Assembly: GCA_018257865.1 (NCBI GenBank)
Contig: JAEUBA010000092.1
Span: 60,989 to 124,988, forward strand
Length of the DNA: 64,000 nt
Direction of reading: 5' to 3'
Source: Stereocaulon alpinum
Lineage: Eukaryota > Ascomycota > Lecanoromycetes > Lecanorales > Stereocaulaceae
Shown here: positions 54,916-64,000 of the stretch, in pieces
How positions within the stretch are numbered: position 1 is the first letter of the stretch
Layout of the letters: every line of letters begins with the position of its first letter
Position numbers and translations under genes: made by a program
Notes under the pieces: generated by a model
Told to the model about the DNA's origin: nothing
The model's input: the letters and a program-made list of their open reading frames with translations, nothing else
The model's database searches: none

Positions 54916-56178
54916 ATGGGTATTGAGCTGGCCAACCTACGACCTCTAGCAGTGTCCGGCTCTACGCCGGAGATATATGCATGCTTCTATGAGAAGGTCG
55001 AATCCATCATCACGTCAATGTTGGGATATCTCGGCATCCCCATTGATCTCCCCCCGAATCCCGCAGACGGGCATTCTCAGCACTTCCATCAAGATGCGAT
55101 GCTTCGAACAATCAGCAAGCCCAGCCATCCTTTCTTCCAAATCCTCGGTCAAGGTCCCGTCTACGCTTTCCTCTACGACTCGAAAGAATTTCGAAACAAG
55201 TGGAGGCATCGCAAGGAGACAAGTGCTGTCGAAGCTAGTGTTGCAAGGATTATGCCCGAGGCCGCGGTATTGTCATCAAGTTCGTATGCACTCTATGAAG
55301 CTCTTGAGACAGCTGTTGTGTGCGTCAAGAAGGAAGCAGGCCGCCGTTTCAGCCATAATGCTTTCTGGGAGAATGCTAGATCGAAGGAAGTGTCTTTGGA
55401 TGTACGAGAGCAGTTGATGGAGAAGCAGGAGCGTCGGGCAGAAGAGCAAGAGTCAGAGCATCGTGCTGCGATCAGCAGAAAGGCCGCATTAGACTTACGA
55501 GAGGCTCGCCTGCTTCTGCGTGAAAGTGATCTGCAACATAGGGAGAATGCGGTTTATGACGATGGGGCTCAGGCAGAGAAGATCGCCCAGCTTGAGTCGA
55601 AGCTCAAAGTATATGAGGCCGGAAGCAGCAAGGAGGAAATTGAAGTCTTGAGGAAGAAAATATTTACAGCCTTCACAACTGTTGACGACCTAACAAGCAT
55701 GATCTCGAACCTTCAGTCCGAGATCGCAGACCTGAAGCAAGCAAGAAAGGAAGACGTCGAGAAGGTGGAAGACTGGGTAAGACAAGTCAGCAAGCTCAGA
55801 TCAGAGCACAGATTTTGCAGAAACGCAAAGATCCACCAGCTGATCGAAGACGCGGACAGGACACATTCCGTCTATCTACGCTTGACCAAGGAACTTTCCC
55901 TTAATTTCGAACAACTCCAATTACAGATAAAGACTCTCGAGACCACTGCCGAAGAGAAAGTGCGAGCAGCAAGAACCAAGACTTTCTATGACCAGGAGCT
56001 TTTTCGCTGGACAAGGATAATCAAGCGGAACAGGGAAGGTGGTCGGTCTAAGTGTTCCAGGGCGTGGTCTGCGCACTTGAAAAGGTCATTGGCGGATCCA
56101 CGTACCACACCTGCTTGGAGAGAGCTCCTTCACGTAATCGACCAGCTATTGCTACAACTCGACTATGCTAAGAAGTAA
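54916..56178 (+). CDS. Hypothetical coiled-coil protein
   Basis: Single-exon frame of 420 residues from the ATG at 54916. Residues 1-150 look globular (EIYACFYEKVESIITSMLGY, HPFFQILGQGPVYAFLYDS). From ~165 to ~365 the sequence is highly charged with heptad spacing (SRKAALDLREARLLLRESDL, EKIAQLESKLKVYE, TSMISNLQSEIADLKQARKE), a long coiled coil. The C-terminus (WSAHLKRSLADPRTTPAWRE, then LLHVIDQLLLQL) is helical. No signal peptide or membrane helix is seen, and I do not recognise the family. It lies directly downstream of a decayed coiled-coil locus on the same strand, with a loosely similar C-terminal pattern (WS...D...A.RE.L), so the two may be tandem paralogues. That relation is an inference. 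Confidence 0.6.
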   Translation: MGIELANLRPLAVSGSTPEIYACFYEKVESIITSMLGYLGIPIDLPPNPADGHSQHFHQDAMLRTISKPSHPFFQILGQGPVYAFLYDSKEFRNKWRHRKETSAVEASVARIMPEAAVLSSSSYALYEALETAVVCVKKEAGRRFSHNAFWENARSKEVSLDVREQLMEKQERRAEEQESEHRAAISRKAALDLREARLLLRESDLQHRENAVYDDGAQAEKIAQLESKLKVYEAGSSKEEIEVLRKKIFTAFTTVDDLTSMISNLQSEIADLKQARKEDVEKVEDWVRQVSKLRSEHRFCRNAKIHQLIEDADRTHSVYLRLTKELSLNFEQLQLQIKTLETTAEEKVRAARTKTFYDQELFRWTRIIKRNREGGRSKCSRAWSAHLKRSLADPRTTPAWRELLHVIDQLLLQLDYAKK

Positions 56179-57123
56179 TCCTACGAGAAGAGTATCTTTG
56201 AAAGACCGATGAGAAGTTGAGCTATCACTTAGATTATAACAATAGATCGCTAATGCAGTACTCTCAAAATTCATTACGTACCATTGACCAGGAAAAATCT
56301 TCCGGTTTGTATGACACATGCATTAGTGCATTGGCTGTCAATTCCCAAAGCGGAGATGTGGCTGGACTATGTGCCCCACTACCACCAGCTAAAGCGGGTG
56401 GTTCCGACCCTTCCTTGACCATCCCACCTGTTTCTCTTGATCAAATCTGTTCGATCTCACGCGAATCAACTGACAACACCTTTCACTTTGTGGCGCAGAC
56501 GTTGAAGAACTTTGTTTACCCTTCTATTCTCTCGCCATGAGCACATTCCTAATCAAACATTCCAGAGGAAGCAATGCCATATAGTCACGTGGACTCACTG
56601 AGAGATCTACCAGTAATATTTGACGATCATCTACTAGATAGATCGGTAGATACGAGGGATGAACATACGCACAGACTAGGAAACCGTTTGGTCTTACCTA
56701 CTAAGTACTGTAACGTCCCGGCTTGGCTAAGGTAGCTGCTATTCTTGGTAGCTGGCTAGCTAGCTTACTACATGGCATATGGTGGCAAGTCTTTTCACCA
56801 TATTTGGGATTGATGCAGCTAGAATGTTTTTCCCGTTTTCTCATCCAATAATGTGGGGTGGGCGGCCGGTCAAACCTTGGGTAAGGTGGGCGTGAGAGCC
56901 TGATCGATTGTGCAGAAAGGTTTCAGGAGAGGTATTTGACTTTGGAAGTTGATCAAGTTTCCAATCAAAGTTTCTTCCATTCATGTACTCGTATCATTGA
57001 CAATAGTTTGTCATCATCAAAAGAGTGTGAGTCCCTCCCCCAATCCGTATCCAGAATTTCACTAGTTTAACCCCTAACGGTACTAGAAGAATGCCTCCTT
57101 TACGACCCCGAAGCCCCTTCCTC
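56179..57123. other. Intergenic, no gene seen
   Basis: 945 bp between converging genes. A GCTAGCTAGC palindromic run lies near 56,755. A 107-codon frame (56217-56540) has no ATG-led or domain support. Confidence 0.5.
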
Positions 57124-57812
57124 TCAAAACGTCTCCCCCTCACGAATCGTATACACGACCGAATCAATTACAAGAAGCGTGTTCGCCGGCCCCGCCCCAC
57201 TCGTATAAATCGAGAAATCAGCCTGATAACAGTAAGTGAAGCCCGGTCCATACTCCGTCATCGGCGCCGCAGTCGCACTACTAGGCGTATAAGTGTACAA
57301 GTACGGTCCTTGGTGCCTTCCCGGTACCAAGCAATCAACAGTGAATTGGCAATTCGTAGCCGCATAGCCGGTCTTGTTCTGGTTCGCAACGATACACCCG
57401 GCGTAGAAGGATGTGAAGTCGAAACTCGTCGTTTTGGTGCCGGAGATGTTGAAGTAGGGTGCTGTGTGGTAAAGTTCTGAGTACGGGCCGGCGACGGCGT
57501 AGTTGGGTTTGGTGTGCGGGATGAGGCCTCGCGCGTGGGCACCAGCGCCGCGGTCACGAACGGTGAGAAGGAACCAGCTAAGGTGGTCGTAGGGTTTGGT
57601 GAATTGGTAACCGTCTGCGAGATTGTCGAACTAGAAAGGGTCAGTGTTCGGGTTGTGGTTGGGATATTGGGAGAAAGTACGTTGGCTACGATGTTGAGTG
57701 TCTTTGTTGGACATGTATTATAATAAGGAATGGGGGAACATGTTGGTGCAGGAGCTGGAGTAGCCGTTACGACCCCGAGGATTCCGACTACGGCGAGCAA
57801 GGTCCACTTCAT
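57124..57812 (-). CDS. Small secreted protein, unknown function
   Basis: Exons 57812-57681 and 57630-57124 give 212 residues. The signal peptide is clear (MKWTLLAVVGILGVVTATPAPAP). The 50-nt intron (GTACTT donor, CCTTTCTAG acceptor) links CPTKTLNIVAN to FDNLADGYQFTKPYDHLSWF; without it the frame continues into a Thr/Ser/Pro-rich translation that is probably an artefact. The mature protein has a conserved-looking FDNL...GY...LSW pattern, then PYFNISGTKTTSFDFTSFYA, GCIVAN and NCQFTVDC, with an even set of cysteines that may form disulfides. I recall this FD(D/N)L...GYxxLxW arrangement from extracellular fungal proteins of unknown role. It could be a wall-associated or effector-like protein; the sequence alone does not say. 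Confidence 0.72.
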
Positions 57813-59208
57813 TGTGAGTGCGAGAGATTGAGCAGGAGGTGTAACAAGGCTAGGAGCGATAGATTGGGTCGTATATTTCATTTGTTGGCTCGAGGGATGA
57901 TTTGTTGGTGAGCAGATAAGGAAACTTCCCAGCGCCCAAAGCTCGTTATATAATATTGAAAGAACGTTGTTTCTCGATGAGTTGCACTGGTGGCGCATCG
58001 TATTCTTCTATTATTGAGCCGCCAAGAAACAAACACGGCAAGATGTTGTTAGGTTCCGCCGCCATTGAGCGATTCTGGACCTCGTGCACCAAAGTTCTGC
58101 CAATCAGTTGGACTTTTAGGCGAGAGAAAGCCATGTGTAAATCTAACCACCTTCAGAATCGTTTCAGTGATTTACACGTGTTGTAAGAGAAGCCAAGATA
58201 CCAAGAGATTCCAAGCAGGAAGACATACGAACAGTCCAAGCAAACCTCGACTCCACTATAGACCATACAGATGCGTGTAACATGGAGACACTTAGCTCAA
58301 TGGTAGCCAAGGTCAGCCATGGCTGTTCAGCCTGTTATCGCATGAACAGAACGCAATGGCGATCCAATGCAGGTCGTCCAAAGCCGCCAAAACAGATCGA
58401 GCAGGCTGCAAAGCATCCTTTGACCATATCTTGATTAGACCAGGTAGTCGTCCTTTCAAGCATGGTATCCGGAGAACACCGGATCCCAATATATCTAGAC
58501 TTTACCTCCTGTATCGAATGCAAACGCAGCGGGAAAGCTGATTCTCACTCCACCGCAATGTAACCTTGCGAAGTATGTCTTGCGAGCCAGACAATGGTTG
58601 TAAACTTTGAGTCGCTGACTGGCTTGCGAGCTTGTGATTGGAGACTTTACCTTGTCAGTAGTATCGCCTCGTTGCTAATAATTTAGGGGAAAGTGATTGG
58701 CATGGTGCGGCTTTCTCCTCTAACGTTATTATACAGGTGTGCGTCGAATGCCGTGTGATAGGTAATTGCTGGCGCCAAGGTGATAGAAATCTGCCTCGAT
58801 ATCACCCCCCTATGAGTCTAGGGTGAGCGCCGCTTTATGGTCGCGCGATACGGGTGCTACTTGCGCGAGCCTGGGTGCTTAGGATAATCCTGTATGACTG
58901 CGCCCCCTAAGGAAGGGGAGCTGCTGCCTTGACTACTATTTTTATCAGAAACTATTACGTGTCTCTTCCATCGTCTAGCTAGGCGGTTCCTAGCGCAGAC
59001 TTATTACAGATATACCTACCTTTTAAGCGTTATATGTCTACAGAAAAATGGTGATGATAGGAAAGATACTTTATTATTATTATCGCTCCCTTAAGTTTCT
59101 TTTCTTCTTATATCCTCTAACTACCTTTACCCCAGCTATCTTTACCTTTCAGCTACTAGTTCCTTCCCACCCTTAATTATCTAATTCTTCATCACTACGT
59201 GCAATCAC
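57813..59208. other. Intergenic, becoming repeat-like
   Basis: 1.4 kb. The segment to about 58,800 is ordinary noncoding DNA. From about 58,830 to 59,200 it is rich in T/A with CTA/TAG/TTA words, like the large AT-rich block to the right. Confidence 0.5.
58830..59200. repeat. AT/TA-rich, RIP-like patch
   Basis: Composition and word use (TTATTATTATTAT, CTTCTTATATCCTCTAACTA, many TpA) match the block after 61,640. It directly abuts the 3' end of the adenylation-domain gene. It is likely an old mutated repeat; no element type is identifiable. Confidence 0.45.
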
Positions 59209-61085
59209 CTAGTCTTTCTCGATCTCTGATTCAAAGAGTGGAAGGACTAGCTCATTACCTGGGATTGAATCACCTTCTCGAGTATAGAGTACATTCAGAG
59301 CGTTGTTGTAAGATTCCAATGTGGGAGCGCGCTGCACGGTTCCTTTCCCAGCGCGCCGCATCGGATGCTCCGGATCTGTGAAGAGGATATGAGACTTCGC
59401 AACGCGCGCACCAACCTTATAACCCTGGTTGGCTTCCTTGATAGTGGGGTAAAGTTCTTCAATGAGTTCATGCTTCTCAGACGGGGAGAGCGGCTGATCA
59501 TTCGTGAGCTCAATGAGAAGGGCAGGCTGAGATCTGCCTGTACCAGCCATCAGAGCAGATCTTACTTTTGGATGATATGCAACATGCTGCTCCATGGCGA
59601 TAGGATTACACATATAGCCAGGCCCGAAGACTATGATGTCGTCCGCTCTACCATGATACGCCCATAGATTTGGTTTCGATGGATGAGGCATCCATAGGTC
59701 TTTGGTCGGATACTCCGTAAATTGCGGGAATATTTTGAACACTGGTTGTTCATCCTCAAAATTCGTGTTTCTAATAATGAAAGCCTCGAATAGTCCATTT
59801 ATTGAGGGTCGGAATTCAATTCCAGCCGCTGGGTGTGGATGAAGATACTTCCAGTCTTCGGAAGGATAAATACCCGAAGGGCGAAGTATGGGAAAACAAC
59901 CTGTCTCCGTAGAGCCATTGAAGTTGAAGACTTTGGACCTAGACGCTATTGCACTGCCAGCTAGGTTAGAAACATCCCCACCACCGTATGTTATGATCTC
60001 AAGGTTGCTTGTCATGAAGTCTAGGAATTCAGGACTTTTACTAATTTGCTCCATGAAGGGGGCAGCAAGAACGATCGAGTCTGCTTTGGTATGCTTAAGG
60101 CCGTCGACTATCATCTGGGTAGAGGGTGTAGTACAAGCCAGCGGCGTGACTACAGTAGTTTGATTCGCAATCGCATCGAGAAGGGTCACAAAGAGATTCC
60201 CAGCCTATCCCAAAAGATCAGCGGGATCTTTCAAGAGAGGGGATACAACGGGTCCTGCGAGCACCCATTATACGAGGTACGTCCGAATGATACTACTTAC
60301 ATGGAAAAACGGTAACCCGACAAACAACCGGTTTGACTGGACTAGTGAGACTTGGCTCTCAAATCCTGAGGGTGGTTCAAGCTGACCCCATTGAATATAG
60401 CTGGCGGCGAAGTCGTGAGTGTAAATGATTGGTTTCGGCACGGAAGTGGTTCCTGAAGTATGCACGACAACCAACGGCTCATTTCTTGCCTCCATAAATG
60501 TTTTCAGAAAAGGATAGTTGGCATAATCATTGTCGAGTAGCTCATTAAGACTCGGACTGTCTAGTATTCGAAGCGGATGTGCTTCCAAAATTAATTTTAC
60601 CGTTGACGACTGCGGAGTGAGCAAAACCCTGCAATCTGTTGCCTTGAAAAGGCTGATATGGTCGGATACTGTATTGCGGGGCGATACTAGTAGCAACTAT
60701 AGGTGGTCTTCATAAGCACATTGTTACCACCAAAGGCGTCCTCCCCTTTACATTAACGAACCTTGTATCCAGCCTTTACGGCCCCTAAGATCATGACGAC
60801 ATATCCCAAATCATTAGGACCGATATATGCCAGAGTCTCGTGGGCTCTTCCCCGACCAAGCTTTTTCTCGAGCAGCCAGGCGATTCCGTTGATGGCATTG
60901 GCAAAAGCACCATAAGTGATCTTCCGGTAACCTGCGTCGAACGAGGTAAGAGACCTAGGCGTCTCTGCATATAATGCGGATGGTCTTGTGTTGGCCATTC
61001 CATCAATTATGTTAGGCAAGAGCTGCTTTCTCCGATGTAGGGATCTAGGGACATTCGTCCCTTCCGAGAATTGAATGGTAGCCAT
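59209..61085 (-). CDS. NRPS-like adenylation domain, no carrier or reductase domain
   Basis: Exons 61085-60762, 60696-60301 and 60204-59209 give 571 residues. AMP-binding (ANL) core motifs are present: VVVHTSGTTSVPKPIIYTH (A3), FNFNGSTETGCFP (A5), AYHGRADDIIVFGPG (A7) and AGKGTVQRAPT with the catalytic Lys (A10). Splicing joins AVKAGYK to LLLVSPRNTVS and FVGLPFFH to AGNLFVTLLDAIA, as expected for the fungal alpha-aminoadipate-reductase-like and aryl-acid NRPS-like group. Relatives normally continue into a phosphopantetheine carrier and a thioester-reductase or thioesterase domain. Here the frame ends ~35 residues after A10, and downstream DNA is repeat-like, so the gene appears 3'-truncated. 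The substrate cannot be read. The start ATG at 61085 (MATIQFSEG) is used; the open frame upstream of it lacks an ATG. Confidence 0.8.
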
Positions 61086-61640
61086 GGTAAACAAACACCT
61101 GGCCGAGGCTGGCTTGCGGTGAGTAGTGGAAGAGAGGGACTCGGAGACTGAGTTCACTAATCAAGCTTAGGGGTTTCAATGATATGTTGGTTGATCTTTG
61201 AGCTGCGATGTCTTTTGTGTTAGGACGGAGTATGAAGAAATAAGGTAAAGTCTTGGGGCCTCGGAATCCCGGACTCAGACGGACGCGGGGACACAGCCGC
61301 AAAGATTCGAAACTCCTCTATTTTTGTTGAAGGGCTGTCCGTGTTGATTCCATATTGGTCGGAATGTTCGCCGGACTAGCTTTGCGCAAGGCAGGTGTGG
61401 GTGTAAGATGCACAGGACCGGGGCGTAGCACAAGAACGGGGCGCAGCACGAACGGGTCGACCTACGCAGCTTGGCACCAAATCAAGAAGTGGGGCCAGAG
61501 CAGACATTCTGTTATCTATGTGACTATCGTACAGTACATGCGTCAGCGCCTAGCCTTAGCCAATCGGATCAAGAATAGGGTTGGTGTGAAATGTTGGTGC
61601 TGCATAAACTGATGGTATCGTTATTATTCCTACCTTACAT
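61086..61640. other. Upstream region of adenylation-domain gene
   Basis: 555 bp of normal composition before the AT-rich block. An 85-codon + frame at 61355-61612 has no recognisable content. Confidence 0.5.
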
Positions 61641-63860
61641 TAATTACCTAGTGTCACCCCTAGATGCAATACCCTGGCAGATGCAACACTCTGAGTTTGA
61701 ATCTTTAAAACTAGTCGCGCCAAAACAGTATAACAGTGTAATCTACGAATTATAAAACACAATCTCTGAATTTTTAAGAGTATTTACAATTAGAATTAGA
61801 GAGTAAAACTATATAATAGAACAAAAAATTTAGGGTCCTAATATATATATACTCTCTTTTAATAAATATATATCCTCTTTAATCCGCGTATCTTCAAAGA
61901 AGCTCTACCGTATCAAGTATAGTTATTGTATTAAGCACGCTATAGAACACTTTCTATATATAGCTAACGAGAGTCGCGATCTTAAGGGTTAGTCTGCAAA
62001 AAAGGATTGAATATCTTGAAGCCTATCGTATTTAGGAAGCAATTACAGGGTCTCTATAGATTTGGTAGAACTCGATAGCTAAGAGAGGCTTCTGCGGAAG
62101 TAATCTATATATTATAGTTAAACATTTCAAGAAGAGTATATTTGGAAAAGAAAACAAAGGGTAAGCGTTAGAATAAGTGGTAAAACCTATAGTAATAAGG
62201 CCTCCTTAGTAGGGACTCGCCTAGCCTAACTAATATAGCTAGGCCTACTAAGCCTAGCTAAGGCCTCTATATAAAATCTCTATATATAACTCCTAGATAG
62301 AGATAATAACTTCTATAGTAATAGATTATTTACCTACTAATTAATAATTAATTAGTTAATTAATTTGTTTATATACCTATACTAGTATTTATATATACTA
62401 ATAAGGGTATTCGTCTACTTTATAAGAAGAATCTAGGGGGCTATATACCCTTTAGATATAAAAGAAACCTTTTTAGAGTTACCCCTTCTAGCTAAAAACT
62501 TTTACTTATTTATTTACCTATCTTTCTATTCCGCCTATCTAACCTTACCGCTAGACTCTATAATACTAGTAATTATTCTCTCTATTACCTTATTAGGCCT
62601 CTATAGTATTTTAGTAGCTTAACTACCTCCCGTTTCTTTATATACTTTATCTTCTTTATCTTTAGAGTATTTATTATTAGTTCTATCTTAGTAGGGAGTT
62701 TAGATTAGGAGAGCTATTCCCTAGTAAGGCGGTACTATATTAGGAATCCTAACCTAATAAGTTACCTTATAGCTGCCCTTATCCTAGTAATCTTAGCTAG
62801 TATAACTCTAATATTATAAGTCCCTACCTCCTTAATAAGTTACCTACGCAAGTTATTAAGTTTTAGGTAGTATAGAAGGATATATTTAATATCTTACTTC
62901 CTTTAGCTATAACCGTAGCGGGTATTAGGGATCCCTAGTACCTTTACCTTATATAAGAAGTAGTTAAACCTATTTTTTCCGCTTTAGATTTAGACCGCTA
63001 TTAAGCTTTCTATCTTTCTAAGCTTTAGGTAATAGTTATACCTATCGCTAAATAGTAGTTCTTTCTATACTTACGTATAGGAGGGTTTAGGGATAGTATA
63101 TTAATATACCTCCTATCTCTTAGTCTACTTCTCCTATACCTAGGCCTATATCTTCTTTACTAGAATACCTATATCTTAGTAGTCTTTAATATTAGTCCTT
63201 AGGTTATACTAGTATACCTTCTTCCTTATTAATATTACCGCTTAGTCTTAATCCTCTATACTAAGCTCCTATAAGGCCTATCTTTCCTTCTTTAGTAACG
63301 GGGTTAAGCGGGTTAGGCGCGCCCTTCCTCTTTTCCCTCTTAGTCTCCTACGGATTATCTAGTTACCTTTAATTATTAAGGGGTAGATCCCTCTAAGCGC
63401 CTAGTATCTTATAACTAAGGTATTTAGGTATATCTAGATAGGCGGGATAACTACCTCTATCTTTAAGACTTAGACTAGTATTACTTTATACGCTCCTAAA
63501 ACTATCTATAGGTAGTTATTTTATCTTTCTTACTATAATAGAAAATCGGCAATTGGGACCCTGTAGATCTCCCGAGCTATTCTAACTAATGGTTTTTAAA
63601 AGAATTAAGATGCTAAGACTCTATTAACTATTAAAATATCTTTATTTTTTCGTATTATACGCACTCAGAACTTTACCTATATAATATTATCTACTTAACT
63701 ATATATTATAACACTTTTTATGCGCTTTCTAATAACGCCGGAATTATCAAAATTAATATAGTTTTAACGAAGTTTTACTCTAATTAATATTTTCTATAAT
63801 AGGTATATAAGAGTACTTAGGGATAATATCCTTATATATAGATACTAAATTTCTATTTGA
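61640..63860. repeat. AT-rich ORF-free block, likely RIP-mutated repeat
   Basis: About 2.2 kb with very low GC, extreme TpA content (CTATAG, TTAGTA, CTAATA words) and no open frame of 60 codons on either strand, in contrast with the rest of the window. Small islands keep more GC (63,290-63,360 and 63,380-63,460). This is what repeat-induced point mutation (C to T, preferring CpA) leaves behind in Pezizomycotina. No transposase or reverse transcriptase motif can be read. A loose inverted similarity exists between AATTAGAGAGTAAAAC near 61,795 and the complement of GTTTTACTCTAATTAAT near 63,772. Confidence 0.65.
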
Positions 63861-63878
63861 CTATTTCGAGCTTCCCCG

Positions 63879-64000
63879 ATGGCGACGACAACGAGCACGA
63901 CGGGCGAGCAGGCCTACCAGGCCAGACGAGCGATCACACCGGGTTACGAACCCAGCAAAATAACACGAGATGGGGGGGGAGGAGAGAAGGGAGGTGTTGG
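63879..64000 (+). other. Open frame at the right edge, GC-rich
   Basis: After an abrupt return to GC-rich sequence, an ATG at 63879 opens a frame running off the window (40 complete codons; begins MATTTSTTGEQAYQARRAIT, Gly-rich at the edge). It could be the start of a gene or of an unmutated mobile element. There is too little sequence to decide. Confidence 0.25.

Noticed and set aside
56217..56540. 107-codon open frame after the coiled-coil gene
   Set aside because: No recognisable domain and no splice connection to the neighbouring gene.
57258..57580. Thr/Pro-rich continuation of the secreted-protein frame without splicing
   Set aside because: The spliced frame has better amino-acid composition, Cys and aromatic patterning, and ends at a natural stop; the unspliced frame ends in random Arg-rich sequence.
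58270..58350. Sequence TAGCTCAATGGTAG matches a tRNA A-box
   Set aside because: No matching B-box (GGTTCRANTCC) follows at the right distance and the flanks do not pair into an acceptor stem.
61795..63790. Terminal inverted repeats bounding the AT-rich block
   Set aside because: The match is short, imperfect and of low complexity; by chance it is expected in DNA this AT-rich.
61640..63860. Readable transposon protein in the AT-rich block
   Set aside because: All frames are saturated with stops, so no reverse transcriptase or transposase motif can be supported.
63930..63965. GGGTTACGAACCC resembles a tRNA T-arm
   Set aside because: No A-box or acceptor stem around it, and it lies inside an open frame.

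Overview
This is a gene-dense stretch of nuclear DNA from a filamentous ascomycete (Pezizomycotina). The evidence is short introns of about 45-90 nt with GT...AG ends (often GTAAGT or GTGAGT donors), single-gene transcription units on both strands, and proteins of clearly fungal type: Pkc1-type kinase, Clr2, Asa1, Dbp7, Pan6, an SNG1/DUF3533 membrane protein and a Zn(II)2Cys6 regulator. The class cannot be fixed from this window. I rebuilt exon structures by hand, and every complete multi-exon model below adds up to an intact reading frame.

Layout. 1-3,730: a CLC chloride channel cut by the left edge, then a glutathionyl-hydroquinone-reductase-type GST. 4,391-12,724: three genes of poorly known families, namely a trypsin-fold-like protein with a possible Cys nucleophile, a tail-anchored protein and an F-box protein. 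13,158-19,912: a Ynd1-type apyrase, a small single-pass protein and a conserved low-complexity protein. 21,592-35,152: a nuclear and ribonucleoprotein block with Clr2, a SNF2-PHD remodeler, POP4, pantothenate synthetase, DBP7 and ASA1. 36,374-42,800: a C6 transcription factor and a secreted GH35 beta-galactosidase. 43,591-51,339: PKC1, an SNG1-like membrane protein and the Rieske iron-sulfur subunit. 51,582-57,812: a hemerythrin-like protein divergent from Rieske, a decayed coiled-coil gene, an intact coiled-coil gene and a small secreted protein. 59,209-61,085: a lone NRPS-like adenylation domain. About 61,640-63,860 is AT/TA-rich, ORF-free DNA that looks like a RIP-mutated repeat, with an abrupt return to GC-rich DNA at the right edge.

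How genes relate. Clr2 and the SNF2-PHD protein lie in tandem on the same strand and could both act in heterochromatin or silencing. The Rieske and hemerythrin-like genes share a 242-bp divergent promoter region. Most other neighbours are unrelated housekeeping genes. The right-hand 12 kb differs in character: pseudogene decay, a truncated secondary-metabolism-type gene and repeat-derived DNA.

The most unusual signals are an intragenic switch in coding-strand composition (C-rich to G/T-rich) recurring in several unrelated genes, a coiled-coil pseudogene whose in-frame stops are all one C-to-T change from sense codons, the isolated adenylation domain bordered by repeat-like DNA, and the Cys-for-Ser substitution in the protease-like protein. 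I found no CRISPR array, rRNA or convincing tRNA.
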